A DNA stretch of 19,707 bases, taken from Zancudomyces culisetae. Lineage: Eukaryota; Kickxellomycota; Harpellomycetes; Harpellales; Legeriomycetaceae. The translations under genes were made by a program, and so were the position numbers. The stretch covers positions 1 through 19,707 of the forward strand of contig LSSK01000568.1 of the NCBI GenBank assembly GCA_001969505.1. The letters are read 5' to 3'. How positions within the stretch are numbered: position 1 is the stretch's first letter; each line of letters starts with the position of its first letter. Below the pieces are notes generated by a model. The model saw nothing but the letters and a program-made list of their open reading frames with translations. It searched no databases and was not told the origin of the DNA. Shown one piece after another: positions 1 through 10,064 of the stretch.

Positions 1-50
1 GCGTGGTGCTAATAACGCCAAGGTCACAGGTTCGATCCCTGTACAGAGCA
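1..50 (+). tRNA. tRNA-Ile(AAU), 3' part only (cut by the window edge)
   Basis: The sequence folds as the 3' two-thirds of a tRNA. The anticodon stem TGGTG/CGCCA (one G-U pair) closes the loop CTAATAA, which gives anticodon AAT (isoleucine, read as IAU after editing). A 5-nt variable region follows, then T stem ACAGG/CCTGT around TTCGATC, then the acceptor 3' strand ACAGAGC and discriminator A at 50. The internal B box GGTTCGATCCC is at 29-39. The acceptor 5' strand and most of the D arm lie before the window, so the whole gene cannot be checked. No intron is seen in the visible part. Confidence 0.93.
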
Positions 51-55
51 ATATC

Positions 56-66
56 TTTTAATTTTT
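56..66 (+). terminator. RNA polymerase III terminator of the tRNA
   Basis: Two T runs (TTTT at 56-59 and TTTTT at 62-66) begin six bases after the tRNA discriminator base, the usual place for Pol III termination. Confidence 0.75.
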
Positions 67-1888
67 AACTACAGATGATCAGATTTATTTTTTTGCGAGC
101 GAATCAAGTGCGTTTCAGGGGCTAATAAATCATCCAATGAAATCATAACGAAACTAATATAGTGCAGTATAACGGCTACATACTTTTAACTAGCGAATCA
201 ATTGCGATTCCTTAGCAGATTAAACTACCAATGAGAGCAAGCGGAATATATAGCACAAACGATCTAAGATAGTAAAGTGAATAACAAAGTGAAAATACGA
301 GAGTGGACAACGAAAATAGCATCTTTGGCCTTTCTTAACAGAAAATACTTTGCATATACGGCTTTAACTCTTATTAATAGCAAATAGCACTTGATACTGA
401 TATAGTTTACTTAGTGTTATAGTAATAATATAACAATAATAAAAGATATTAAAAACATTCGAAATACGGTAATCAGAACCAGTAAAGTGATCCGCGACCT
501 GAGTATAACTGACATCCCAATGCTATACAAAACTCAGCCATCACATTAGCTGAAAAAATATATCAGATAACTTATAATATCTACAATTATTACATTAGGA
601 AATTATTATTTGGAAAGTAGGACATTAGATTGACCAACTTAATATAAAAGTAAGTAGGAAATGAGTTATAGAAAAAAACAGTCATTCTTAATTGAATATA
701 ATATTATGGCACTTGTTCTATATGCATAGGTTTTACTTGTGGTTCTTAGTTTATCATAATTTAATAGCGTATAATATTTTTAAATCGATTATAAAAGGTC
801 TGGATAAACGAAAATAATAGGTGATCCTGACCTGATATAATTGAGACATCAGTGCTGTTCCAACATAACTACTTCAATTGTAGTAATCTTACCAAATATA
901 AGCAAGTCAATAATATTCAAATATTACCCTACCAATTCCTATCTTCATTCGTTTTTAATTCGAATATATATTACTTTTGTGACTGATACTTATTATATAG
1001 TTATAAACTTACAAACCTTTCTTAGGCGTCTGTTCCCAATACTATAACTCTTTGCATTAAAAGTCGTTTGAATTGTATCTTAGATTTTTTTCTTTTTGTT
1101 TAAGAATGTATGTTTAAATGAACCTTTACTAAATATTCTAAACCTTTAATTTGTAATTAAGCATAAATATTTTTCCTCCCTAATTTACCTATTAGTAAAA
1201 ACTTTATTAATCTATAGTTTTTAAAGTATCATTATAATTCGATTGTTCTGAGGTTAATATTATGTGCCAGTATTAACTTTTTACTGTTTTATCTCTCACA
1301 TTCTATAATTAGATAACTGGTTTACATATATATATTTAACAGCAAATTTAGTAAAAAATCCTTTATAATTCAAATTCCCAATCTCCCTCCATACCTTAAA
1401 GAATTTCATGCCCATCGAGCGTTACCTCAAAGTTGTCTGACATTCTACTTATTCTTATATACTATATACAACCCCCATTTTCGCAAATTGGTAGCTAGTA
1501 TTCAGGAATATGTTATGGTTGTTGTGGGTATTTATTTCTATGCTTAGAGTTAAATATCCGGAAGGCTGGGACAAGGCTTCATTCACCCCAACTAAGATGC
1601 ATTAACACGTCATTCAAATCAAGATTTAAGAACGAGTAGTCAAAGTAACATAATGTTCAAACTAGTTCCATTAGAGTAAAAACACTAATGACCCATCTCA
1701 TCGAAATTATACAACCATACTTAGGAATGGTTTATATTTCTGTAGTTTCCAGATTTTTAATGGTATAAATAACACTTAGTTTATTGGGTTTATATTTGGT
1801 AATATAAAGAGCGAAATACAAAAACAGAAAATATTACTATTGATATCAGATTAAAAACTCATTTTCAGAGTATAAGGGTACGCGAAAG
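67..1888. other. AT-rich intergenic region, no gene seen
   Basis: About 1.8 kb of very AT-rich DNA between the tRNA and the 3' end of the transcription factor gene. The longest open frame (841-1047) begins at TTG, has no recognisable motif and an AT-driven composition, so I do not call it. Apart from one diverged direct repeat (about 487 and 821), I see nothing: no complete B box, no LTR-like ends, no coding-like codon pattern. Confidence 0.6.
487..870. repeat. pair of diverged direct repeats (about 45 bp each)
   Basis: The segments starting at 487 and at 821 both begin GTGATCC and share GACCTGA, TATAA, ACATC and TGCT in the same order, with 1-2 nt indels. The offset is 334 bp. They may be relics of an old duplication or of a decayed element near the tRNA gene; in such AT-rich DNA, chance similarity is also possible. 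Confidence 0.35.
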
Positions 1889-4216
1889 TTATATCATTGG
1901 TTTTTTAGAATCTGAAGATAAGCGTGTGACATCAGAAAGCGAATTCAAAGCAGTTACTGAAGGAACAGATTGAAAATCTGCTGCGTTACTGGTAGAAGAA
2001 AAGCCAACAGTAGCGCTAGAAGAGTCAGAAGTCTTTGTCGTCGAGTTGTTTATTGCCGAAAAGTGACCGACGCCACTAGTGGTTTCGTCAGATTGAACGG
2101 AAGCGGGAACAGATGGAGATTCATAGGTTGGCTCGGTAGTATCAATAAGAAGCTGTTTATCGGATTTATATAACATCTGGGTTAGCATGCTCAGTTCTTC
2201 GGCTGAATGCGAGCCTACAGTGAGATTTTCTTGTTGAGTTGAAGAAGGGGGCTCGTTGGAATTGGCCTGCTCATCAGAAAGATGGTATCTGATATTGTTG
2301 TCATATTCAATCAAATCGGCAATATCTTCATCACCAGATACAAAGTACTCAAAGGAAGATGCGGAGAATACTAGCCAAGGCATGGTATCCGAGCTCGTTA
2401 GCCTGTAGTGAGCTTCTGGCAAAGACTTTGTTCTAAACTGAACAACTCTCTTTTTGGTGAGCTCTTGTAAGACCTTGAAGTAGGTAATTGACACGGGATA
2501 ATATTTTCCTTGTGCGCTAAATACGTCTGTAATTACTTGGAGATTCTTCTTGAAACTGCTGGCTAGCGGATGGTCGTGCAAAGATTGACAGTTCACGAGA
2601 ATAGTACCAGCAGTAAAAGCCCAGTAGGATGTCTGGCAATCCCAAAGTTCTGCAGGGATTTTTTCAGTGGCCCACACCAAAAGATCGCAAAGACGCATTG
2701 AAGCCTCAATACAGATCTGCTTTGCGGCTATCACACGATCTGGAGTGATTGTTTCGTGAGGGTATCTAACAAGCTCTGATTTGAAAAGTACTATTTTAGC
2801 TGTCTCATAGAGAGCATGAAGTGTAAAGTAGTTTCCAGCAGCAGTTTTGAGTGCTGTAACCATTGCAGTATTACTTCCTCCTTGTGCGGAAAACTCTTTT
2901 GGAGAGACAAGTCCGTATTTCTCAATCAATTCACTCTTAAGATTACCCAGGTCATTTGCCAACGCAAAGAAAGTGGTGCTATTAGGAACAATGTCTGGAT
3001 CTTCAATGCTGTAGAAGTCCAAATCTTCATAGTTATTTCTACGCCTATTAACAAACTGGCTTATTTCTCCGAGCTTGGAATACATTTTACAGAGTATCCA
3101 GGTTGTATCCGGAACTGCTCTAGTGTTACCTATAGCTATTCTTGAGCTTTCTGTGATGATTTCATCCTCCCTCATTCCTGCATCAAGCTCATCATCAGTG
3201 TACACCCATGTATAGTCGTTTGTGGGAAGATTTACAACACAGTCTTCATCCGGAACCGAGGGTGGCAAGGCACTGTTAAGCATCATAGATCGGTCTAATA
3301 CGTAGCACATCCACCACAGTCGCCTTTTCAGTTCTCTATCTTCCTGGTCTGATTTGTACACTCGCTTGAAACCACAGTAATGTTCGTCAATCTGGTACAA
3401 TCGAAGTTTTTCAGCACCTCGCATGGCTATTCCAGAGAATACCATTGCTGACTCATTATTACCCAGTCCCCAGTAGTACATAGCTACATACACAGATGCT
3501 TGAATATAATCGACATCTGGTTCTTCAAGCAACTCTACTATTTTTTTTGCAGCCTGGCTGGCAAATACTGAGTCTTCAATTGGTGCTGCCTCTGTTTGTG
3601 CGGCATCCATGAACTTGATACCAAGCGCCAATATTGAGTATATAAAGTAGTCTGGAAGCTCCTTTTTCTTGAGCAGTTTTAGTGTATGCGGAATCCTGAA
3701 CGAACATGTGAAAAGTGGCATTGAAGCTGCCACTTTATAAATTACCTGCTCGATAAATTCGTTGCTTAACATTTCAATCGAAACAAATCTACCCTTAGTA
3801 AATGACACCTCTCCATTCTCCCTTCTTTCCAAAGCTAGCTCTCTATCGTCATCTCTATCTCTCTCGTTGCCATAGCCTGATTCAACTGCTGTTGCCAAAT
3901 CCACCAAAATTTGCTCCACTGATTCAAGTCTTCCTTCGATTTTTTGAATTGCACTCTTTCTGACTTTCTTCTTTCTAATGAGTGGGCTATATACGCAATC
4001 CACTCCCACTCTCAAACAACTTGAGCAGGTTGGCTTATTTCCATCACACTTGACCTTTTTCTTTCTGCAGACATCACAAGCATGCATCAGCTTTACAGTG
4101 GTTTCTGTTTCTGATTGCTCTGAATCCAGAGAATTGGAGCTATTCTCATCGATATCATAATCACTACCTCTTTCCCCATAGGCATCTACCTGTTCGTATT
4201 CATCTTGTCCTGACAT
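1889..4216 (-). CDS. Zn2Cys6 (Gal4-type) zinc-cluster transcription factor
   Basis: A 775-residue protein, predicted to be a nuclear sequence-specific DNA-binding regulator. After an acidic Ser-rich N-terminus, residues 47-74 hold the binuclear zinc cluster with six cysteines spaced CX2CX6CX6CX2CX6C (core CDVCRKKKVKCDG). A basic linker (RKKKVRK) and a short heptad-like stretch follow, a likely dimerisation coiled coil. Residues about 145-340 resemble the fungal-specific regulatory domain, including the hallmark ELKRRLWWMCYVLDRSM. The last ~130 residues are Ser/Thr-rich and could be an activation tail. The first ATG is at 4216; the frame is open seven codons further upstream but only from a GTG, so 4216 is chosen. 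No intron is needed. I cannot name the ortholog, so target genes are unknown. It has a 5.85 kb upstream region shared with the divergent RasGEF gene. Confidence 0.93.
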   Translation of the reverse strand: MSGQDEYEQVDAYGERGSDYDIDENSSNSLDSEQSETETTVKLMHACDVCRKKKVKCDGNKPTCSSCLRVGVDCVYSPLIRKKKVRKSAIQKIEGRLESVEQILVDLATAVESGYGNERDRDDDRELALERRENGEVSFTKGRFVSIEMLSNEFIEQVIYKVAASMPLFTCSFRIPHTLKLLKKKELPDYFIYSILALGIKFMDAAQTEAAPIEDSVFASQAAKKIVELLEEPDVDYIQASVYVAMYYWGLGNNESAMVFSGIAMRGAEKLRLYQIDEHYCGFKRVYKSDQEDRELKRRLWWMCYVLDRSMMLNSALPPSVPDEDCVVNLPTNDYTWVYTDDELDAGMREDEIITESSRIAIGNTRAVPDTTWILCKMYSKLGEISQFVNRRRNNYEDLDFYSIEDPDIVPNSTTFFALANDLGNLKSELIEKYGLVSPKEFSAQGGSNTAMVTALKTAAGNYFTLHALYETAKIVLFKSELVRYPHETITPDRVIAAKQICIEASMRLCDLLVWATEKIPAELWDCQTSYWAFTAGTILVNCQSLHDHPLASSFKKNLQVITDVFSAQGKYYPVSITYFKVLQELTKKRVVQFRTKSLPEAHYRLTSSDTMPWLVFSASSFEYFVSGDEDIADLIEYDNNIRYHLSDEQANSNEPPSSTQQENLTVGSHSAEELSMLTQMLYKSDKQLLIDTTEPTYESPSVPASVQSDETTSGVGHFSAINNSTTKTSDSSSATVGFSSTSNAADFQSVPSVTALNSLSDVTRLSSDSKKPMI

Positions 4217-7200
4217 TTTATTTGTATTGTTTTTCACTTTAGGAAACCTTTCTATTAACTGAAAGAACCGGAAAACGGGATTTTGAGGTACCGAGTCTGC
4301 GCTTTTAACTTTTTTTTTCTTTCCTATTAAATTGCAGTTTGGGACTGGAGATTTCTTTACAAAATTTTTTTTGAAACTGTAATCCTGGTGATTTCAAGGT
4401 GATGTTGTGGGAGTAAGACTTTTACCTGTTAACAAGCACTTTGGTTTGTCTCCGAAAAACCTTTAGCCAATCCATTCAGCTTTTTTAGTTTTTTTTTCAA
4501 GCCAGGTGGCTCTACTTGTTTATTCGCCAGTATTTTTCAGCATTTTCAATTGCAACTTTTTTTAGTTCATATTTATCAAAATAACATGGCGATTTAGGTA
4601 ATAGTATTTTTACAAACTTGATAGCAAGCCAGTAACATTTTTTTACTGCTTGCTACCAATGCCCGAAAATACCTTTTTTTTTTCCTTTTTGCTCTGTAGT
4701 TTGGATATTTTAAATCATTCGCAATAACATGTTTTCAACCAAAGCATCTTCCCATTATGAAACGCAATGTAAACCTAGGCACTTCTTTTTTCACAGAAAT
4801 AGAGATGGTAACAAGAACTGACAAATCACAACTCTTTCAATTTATTCTTTTATTTGTGAACTGATGAACAATTCTTGCTAAAGTAACCCATCACTATCGG
4901 CACTTATCTCGTCTTTTTAAAACAAAAAAGATGACGAAGCTAATAATCGAATCGCATGATCCAATAATTTGTAAATAACCTGCTTTTTTTTCCGAACGCT
5001 GCTTATAAATTGGCGTTTAATGACCAAATATGGAAACTAATTCAAGCTCTATACCTAAATTGAATAATCCCAAAGTGCGTTATTTCTAAGCAATTGATTC
5101 ATTATATGAACACAATATATACACAGCCGCCAACGAATAACTAAGAAAATGCTCTGTGTATACAAACTGTAAAGTGCTTTAGTTTGCATTGATTGAAAGT
5201 GTAAGGTTATATTGTTTAATTTATTTAATCAGCAAAACGTATCTCTTCTTCTTTTTACCATTCTCATCCATACAAAGGGTATCTGAATCATACATGGACT
5301 ATCAAAAACAAGTGTCGGATAAAGATTCTGCCGTTTGCTTTTAACCAGCTCTGCCACATTAATTGATTTTTTAATTAGCTTTATGAGTATAGCAGGTACG
5401 ATTTTTTTGGGAGCCCTTTGCTAAACAATGGAAGAGATTGTGTTTGAGAAAATAAAACAACCAGGAGCACAAATACCTAAAAAGGAAAGACTAGACTTGA
5501 TTTTATGGGACCGGTAACTTCCCACCAAATAAATCAAATCGGAAAATAACATGAACAAACTGAATTCAGACCACCGGACTATACAGACGCCATCTTTTTC
5601 CTGCTATGCTTTGTAAATTATTATTCTGATTCTCAAATCCAGCCTATAAGCAGGCATTTTTCTATCTGAAACAGACACAAAGAAATATCGATTTGGGAAT
5701 AAATTTTTTGTTTACCTTTAATTGGCTTTTCCGAATAGGGGGTTTTCGTTGACCACCATAGGAAATGCCTGGATCTTGACAATTCTCTAATAATTACTCC
5801 CAAGTTTCAAATATTTTTATCTCAGTGTTTGTTTTCTTTCGGAGCTTTCTTATATCTTTTGTGAATTGCCATTTTAGATCATCCCCTACAAAAAATACAC
5901 ATGCAAATAAAATCAAACAGCTTTTTGCGCAAAAAAAATGTAGATTATTAACCATAATATATCCTACCTCGGGTAATCCCCAACTGACCGGTAGTTTAAA
6001 GCGAAAGTTTGAAACGCACTGTAAAAATTGGTAGTATCATAACCCAATATCCGTAAACCCCTTACTAGTTTTCTCGACCCACATTTGCATTCCTTATCCC
6101 AATACATATTTTTAGTCCATTAAAAGTTAATTTCCCATTTGAAAATAAAAAACGGCATAGTGTGGTGTTTCTTGCGATAAAGCTATGAATTCACACGCAT
6201 TTTACATGTGTATTCTGGCTCGTTATATTTATTGATCAACACTTGGTTTATTGGAGGGTTAGTAAGCAACGAACACTGGAAAATCAAAAAAATCGTAACT
6301 ATGTTTAATTATCCGCCTATCACTGGATAAACCTACCTCTTACTTTTGTTCACATTTTACAATTTACTTTTTTATTGATTGGATGAAGTTAAGGATATGA
6401 GGTTTAATGAATGTGATAAAACACAAGCTGTGCACTCATACAACTACACATTTATCTTGAGGGTACACATATTTAACTTATGACATGAAATGTGTTAGTA
6501 CTAAAGTTAGTATTACCAAACTATACAGTTTTTGAGCTAGCTTCTTATTTTTCCAAAAAAAAATACAATTAAATCTAATGTACATCGATTCTATTAATGG
6601 AAAATCACATGTATAGCCACTACACAAGCTACAAGTCGTGCCTTTAGGTATGAAAAGTACTCGCACTAGTACACCTTTGACTCGGAAAGCATGGTGGAAC
6701 AAGATAAAATAAGTTGAAAACCAGAGGCGAATCGAATCGAGTCGTTAAAGCACGTTTGGTGGTGGTTCTCTTTTTTTTTGTTTCATTTTTGCATATTTTG
6801 CAAAGGCTCGCAGTGCTAAAGCTTACCAAAACTATAAATAAATATAATTATGTAAATTATACCAAATATATAGACGAGTATACCCGCATCTACACACAAA
6901 GCAAGTTCTATTTTTATTCTTACTTTTCAAGCACAAATTGGTACCGATTCGGACAATGAAGTCTGAAAGTTACGCTTTTCCCAACTTGTTTATGAGTTGG
7001 TTTGGCATTTTTCTTTATACTTTTTTCCAGAGATTTGATGGTTCACTTTGTAAATCATGAAAAGCATAAAATAAAAGCACCATAGTATTCAATAGCAAAT
7101 TTACATATCACGCTTACTTGATTATACCTACTGGTTCGATACTCATTCACTCGGAACTACACATCCTTCCCCTCTTCTTTTGTGTGAACTTTATACAGAT

Positions 7201-7234
7201 GCTCAACTGTACGTTTTACGAGATAAGGAGAGCA

Positions 7235-7312
7235 AATAGACAATAGACAATGGACAATGGACATATGGACAATGAACAATGAACAATAGACAATGAACAA
7301 TGGACAATATAC
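7235..7312. repeat. minisatellite, 11 units of 7 bp (consensus AATGGAC)
   Basis: Eleven tandem units: AATAGAC twice, AATGGAC twice, one 8-nt unit ATATGGAC, AATGAAC twice, AATAGAC, AATGAAC, AATGGAC, AATATAC. Changes cluster at unit positions 4-5. Because 7 is not a multiple of 3, the Ile-Val-His-Cys-type reverse-strand reading frame through it is a by-product of the repeat and not evidence of a gene. Confidence 0.92.
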
Positions 7313-8459
7313 AAAACGCAAAGGATGACGATTGGTGGGCGGAGGAGGGGTGTTCTTTTTTTTTTCAATACTATTTTAATGGCTACTAATATATACAAAC
7401 TGTTTATGATTAAAAAGTGATCGTTTTTTCTGGTAAAGACAGCGTGAATTTTGGAAAATTGGATACCCATTAGATTCTGGTTTACTAGACATACAAAGCG
7501 TTAAACATAAGTATGAATAGCAAAGTAATAGATTGTTGCAGTATGAATTTGTAACTAGAGTCGTAGATATCAAGGTCTAAACACGAAGGTCTTCTTTTTT
7601 TAATTTTGAATAGAGTTCAATCATGAATTTTAAATAAAATGGAGTTGGTGGAAGAAGGAAAAAAAAAAGAATTAACGCGACCAGTAATATACATGTATTT
7701 ACTCTTACAAACTCCCATTTGAACATTAAACTGATATACAAAGTTTGTTTTTCTAAAAAAAAATTTTTTTTTAATTACATTCCAAAACCATTTAATTCAA
7801 AACTTTTTTTTCCGACTAGGTTTGTCATCATGAAAGTACAAAATAAATGTGTATAGCTCAGCTTAAAAATCAGGCTATGTTATATTAAGTAAATACAGCT
7901 AAAACAATATAGTTTATTTACCAAGAAAAAATACGTGTAATGAGCATGTTGGTTAGTTTTTCCATTACGGAAAATGTACCAATATCAGCGTTTTATGATG
8001 TGTTACACACTATTACGCTAAAAGTTTAATGATTATATCGCTATGGTATACAGAACGAGTTACATGTACAAGGTGCTTGGAGTTGTGAAGTTGTTTTACT
8101 ATATGTGGTGTAAAGATTTAATTTTGACACTTTGGTACAGTTACACTTTACTAATTTAATTACAAAGAATGTTTGGATAGTTTAATTTATTACAGAAAAC
8201 ATAATTGCACTTGAAACTATTCGTTCATTTTTTTATATAATTTTTATTATTATTGTTGCTGAAGGTGCGTAGTTAGGTGGATAAATGAAAAAAAATAGTA
8301 GAGAAAATATACTTGATGGTAATATAGAATGGGTGCCAAAACCGGGATAGAATGGAAGAGAGAGCAAAAGACGACAAAGGATAGGTCATAACTTCATTGG
8401 ATGCAAATTTATAAAATGTAATTGCGCTTGGTTTGGTGATTTTACCTTCACCAGAAACT

Positions 8460-8567
8460 ATGATTATCCATAATTATGGTGGTAATGATGGTAATGACAC
8501 CGATACTGGTACTGATACTGATAGTGATACTGGCAATGGTGGTTTTTGTGGTTTTAGCATTACTTAA
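8460..8567 (+). other. short Gly/Asp/Thr-rich open frame over a GATACT-type microsatellite; gene status unclear
   Basis: An ATG at 8460 opens a 35-codon frame ending in TAA. From Asn-5 on, every codon before the stop ends in T or C, and most start with a purine, an RNY-like pattern typical of real exons. The peptide is a run of Gly, Asn, Asp and Thr. The frame is also open about 47 nt upstream of the ATG. The core is a GATACT/GGTACT repeat, which alone can create such a pattern. It could be a repeat, an exon relic or a micro-ORF. I do not call it a gene. Confidence 0.3.
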
Positions 8568-10064
8568 AACTGTCTTTAGAACCAACAACATTTACAATGA
8601 AAGTATCCCGACATTCTACTCAAACCACCATTCTATTCAAAAATGCGATTCAAGTGTGTCTAGGCCAAGGATTTTAAATGCCCAAGTTCCTGATGATTTG
8701 ACGATTAAGCAAAACAAGAATTAATTTACATGTAGATAATGGATTTACTGTAACTCCTTTCAGTCATTTTACAAAAAAACTAGTAATGTATCGTTAAATT
8801 CCATAAACATGCTTTTATTTGTTTCTCTTTTTTTGTTTTGTTTTGCGTGATTAAATAATAAATTATTGGAAATAGATAAATCAAGTAAATCCTTTTTGTA
8901 AATTGGAGCAAATTGCTTAGAGTTATAAAAATTAATTATGACAAAGGCTTTTTAGCATCATTTTTCTAGAACAAAAAGACAAAAAAAAAAGACAAAAAAA
9001 AAACCTGAATGTGGTTTAGTGAAAAATGGTGGGCCATATTCAATATTATGTTCATTTTTTTTCTTTATTCTCTATACAAGTAAATATTGTTAAGCTTCCA
9101 AAAAAGGCCCATTCAAAAAAAAGACAGAACCGAATCAAAAAGCAGGAAAAGTCATAAAGCCCTCACTCACACTCACACTCTCCCTCTCCTTTTTTCCCCT
9201 AATTCTACTCGCACTACAACTTTAAAAGTACATTAAAGGCAGCAAAAAAGAAGGATTATTTTGTATAAAAAAATTAAAAATTAAAGCCTCATAATAATTT
9301 AAAAGAAAAAAAAAGAAAAATAGACAAATAATTAAAGAATCAGTTTTTTTTAAACAGGATAATCCTTTATTATCCCTTCTTCCATCCTCAGCCCTTCTAT
9401 GGTAATAGACACACATTCAGACATACACTCATGCAAATTCTTTTGCAAAATTGAGGTTGATTAAGGGATTTTTTTGAATTTACCATTTGAAGTTAGGATC
9501 TGATAGAAAAAGGTTGAACTATGCAACTATAATCTCCAAAATACGATGATAATAGATGTAGATTTAGTTGCATTTCCAATACTCTTTTATACGCATTCAA
9601 AAAACGATACATTATACATTATACTTTACACTTTTTATTTTTTAACTTTTAAAACGTTTCAATAAACATAATACACAAAACATAATACACATAGTAATGC
9701 ATCACCAAGGGGGAATAGAAGGATTGTATTAAAAGAACGCATAGGAACAAATATACACAAGAGGGAAAAAAAAGAAGCATCAATAGTTGTTAATATTATA
9801 CTTACTGCTAATATCGACACCAATAGAAACAGTTCAATTAATTTAGTGGTACTATACAGATATACTGGATGAGGAGGACCACAGCTAAAATAATAGAGCT
9901 GTAGAAAACTAAAAGACAAACCAATATCTATCGGAGTATCTTGACTTACAAACTGCCCCTTAGTTCCACCAAAAAGAATAGTTTAGGGAGGTTTGTGAAT
10001 AAATAGAAGCAATATTAATGTAATACTAGGAACGGTAACAACAACAAATATTAAAACAAAAAGG

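Larger units (their letters stand above)
4217..10064. other. 5.85 kb divergent intergenic region without a convincing gene
   Basis: This gap separates the start codons of two divergent genes. It is AT-rich with many poly-T and poly-A runs (for example around 4310, 4495, 4680, 7355, 7755, 8990). Open frames are short, often start at non-ATG codons, and show no domain. It holds an 11-unit 7-bp minisatellite (7235-7312), a short Gly/Asp/Thr frame (8460-8567) and a TCACAC-type microsatellite near 9162-9186. A B-box-like string near 7133 lacks a T stem. It may be a long regulatory region, host noncoding RNA, or contain decayed genes; the sequence alone does not decide. Confidence 0.6.

Noticed and set aside
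4217-4237. Seven-codon N-terminal extension of the transcription factor
   Set aside because: It would start at GTG; the first ATG at 4216 is the likely start in a eukaryote.
4861-4960. TGATGA box as a possible C/D snoRNA
   Set aside because: No D box at a suitable distance and no terminal stem.
7131-7146. GGTTCGATAC string resembling a tRNA B box
   Set aside because: The flanks cannot form a T stem, and no anticodon arm lies upstream.
7216-7470. Minus-strand frame with Ile-Val-His-Cys-Ser-Leu repeats
   Set aside because: It is a read-through of the 7-bp minisatellite in a 21-bp period; the rest has no motif and AT-driven composition.
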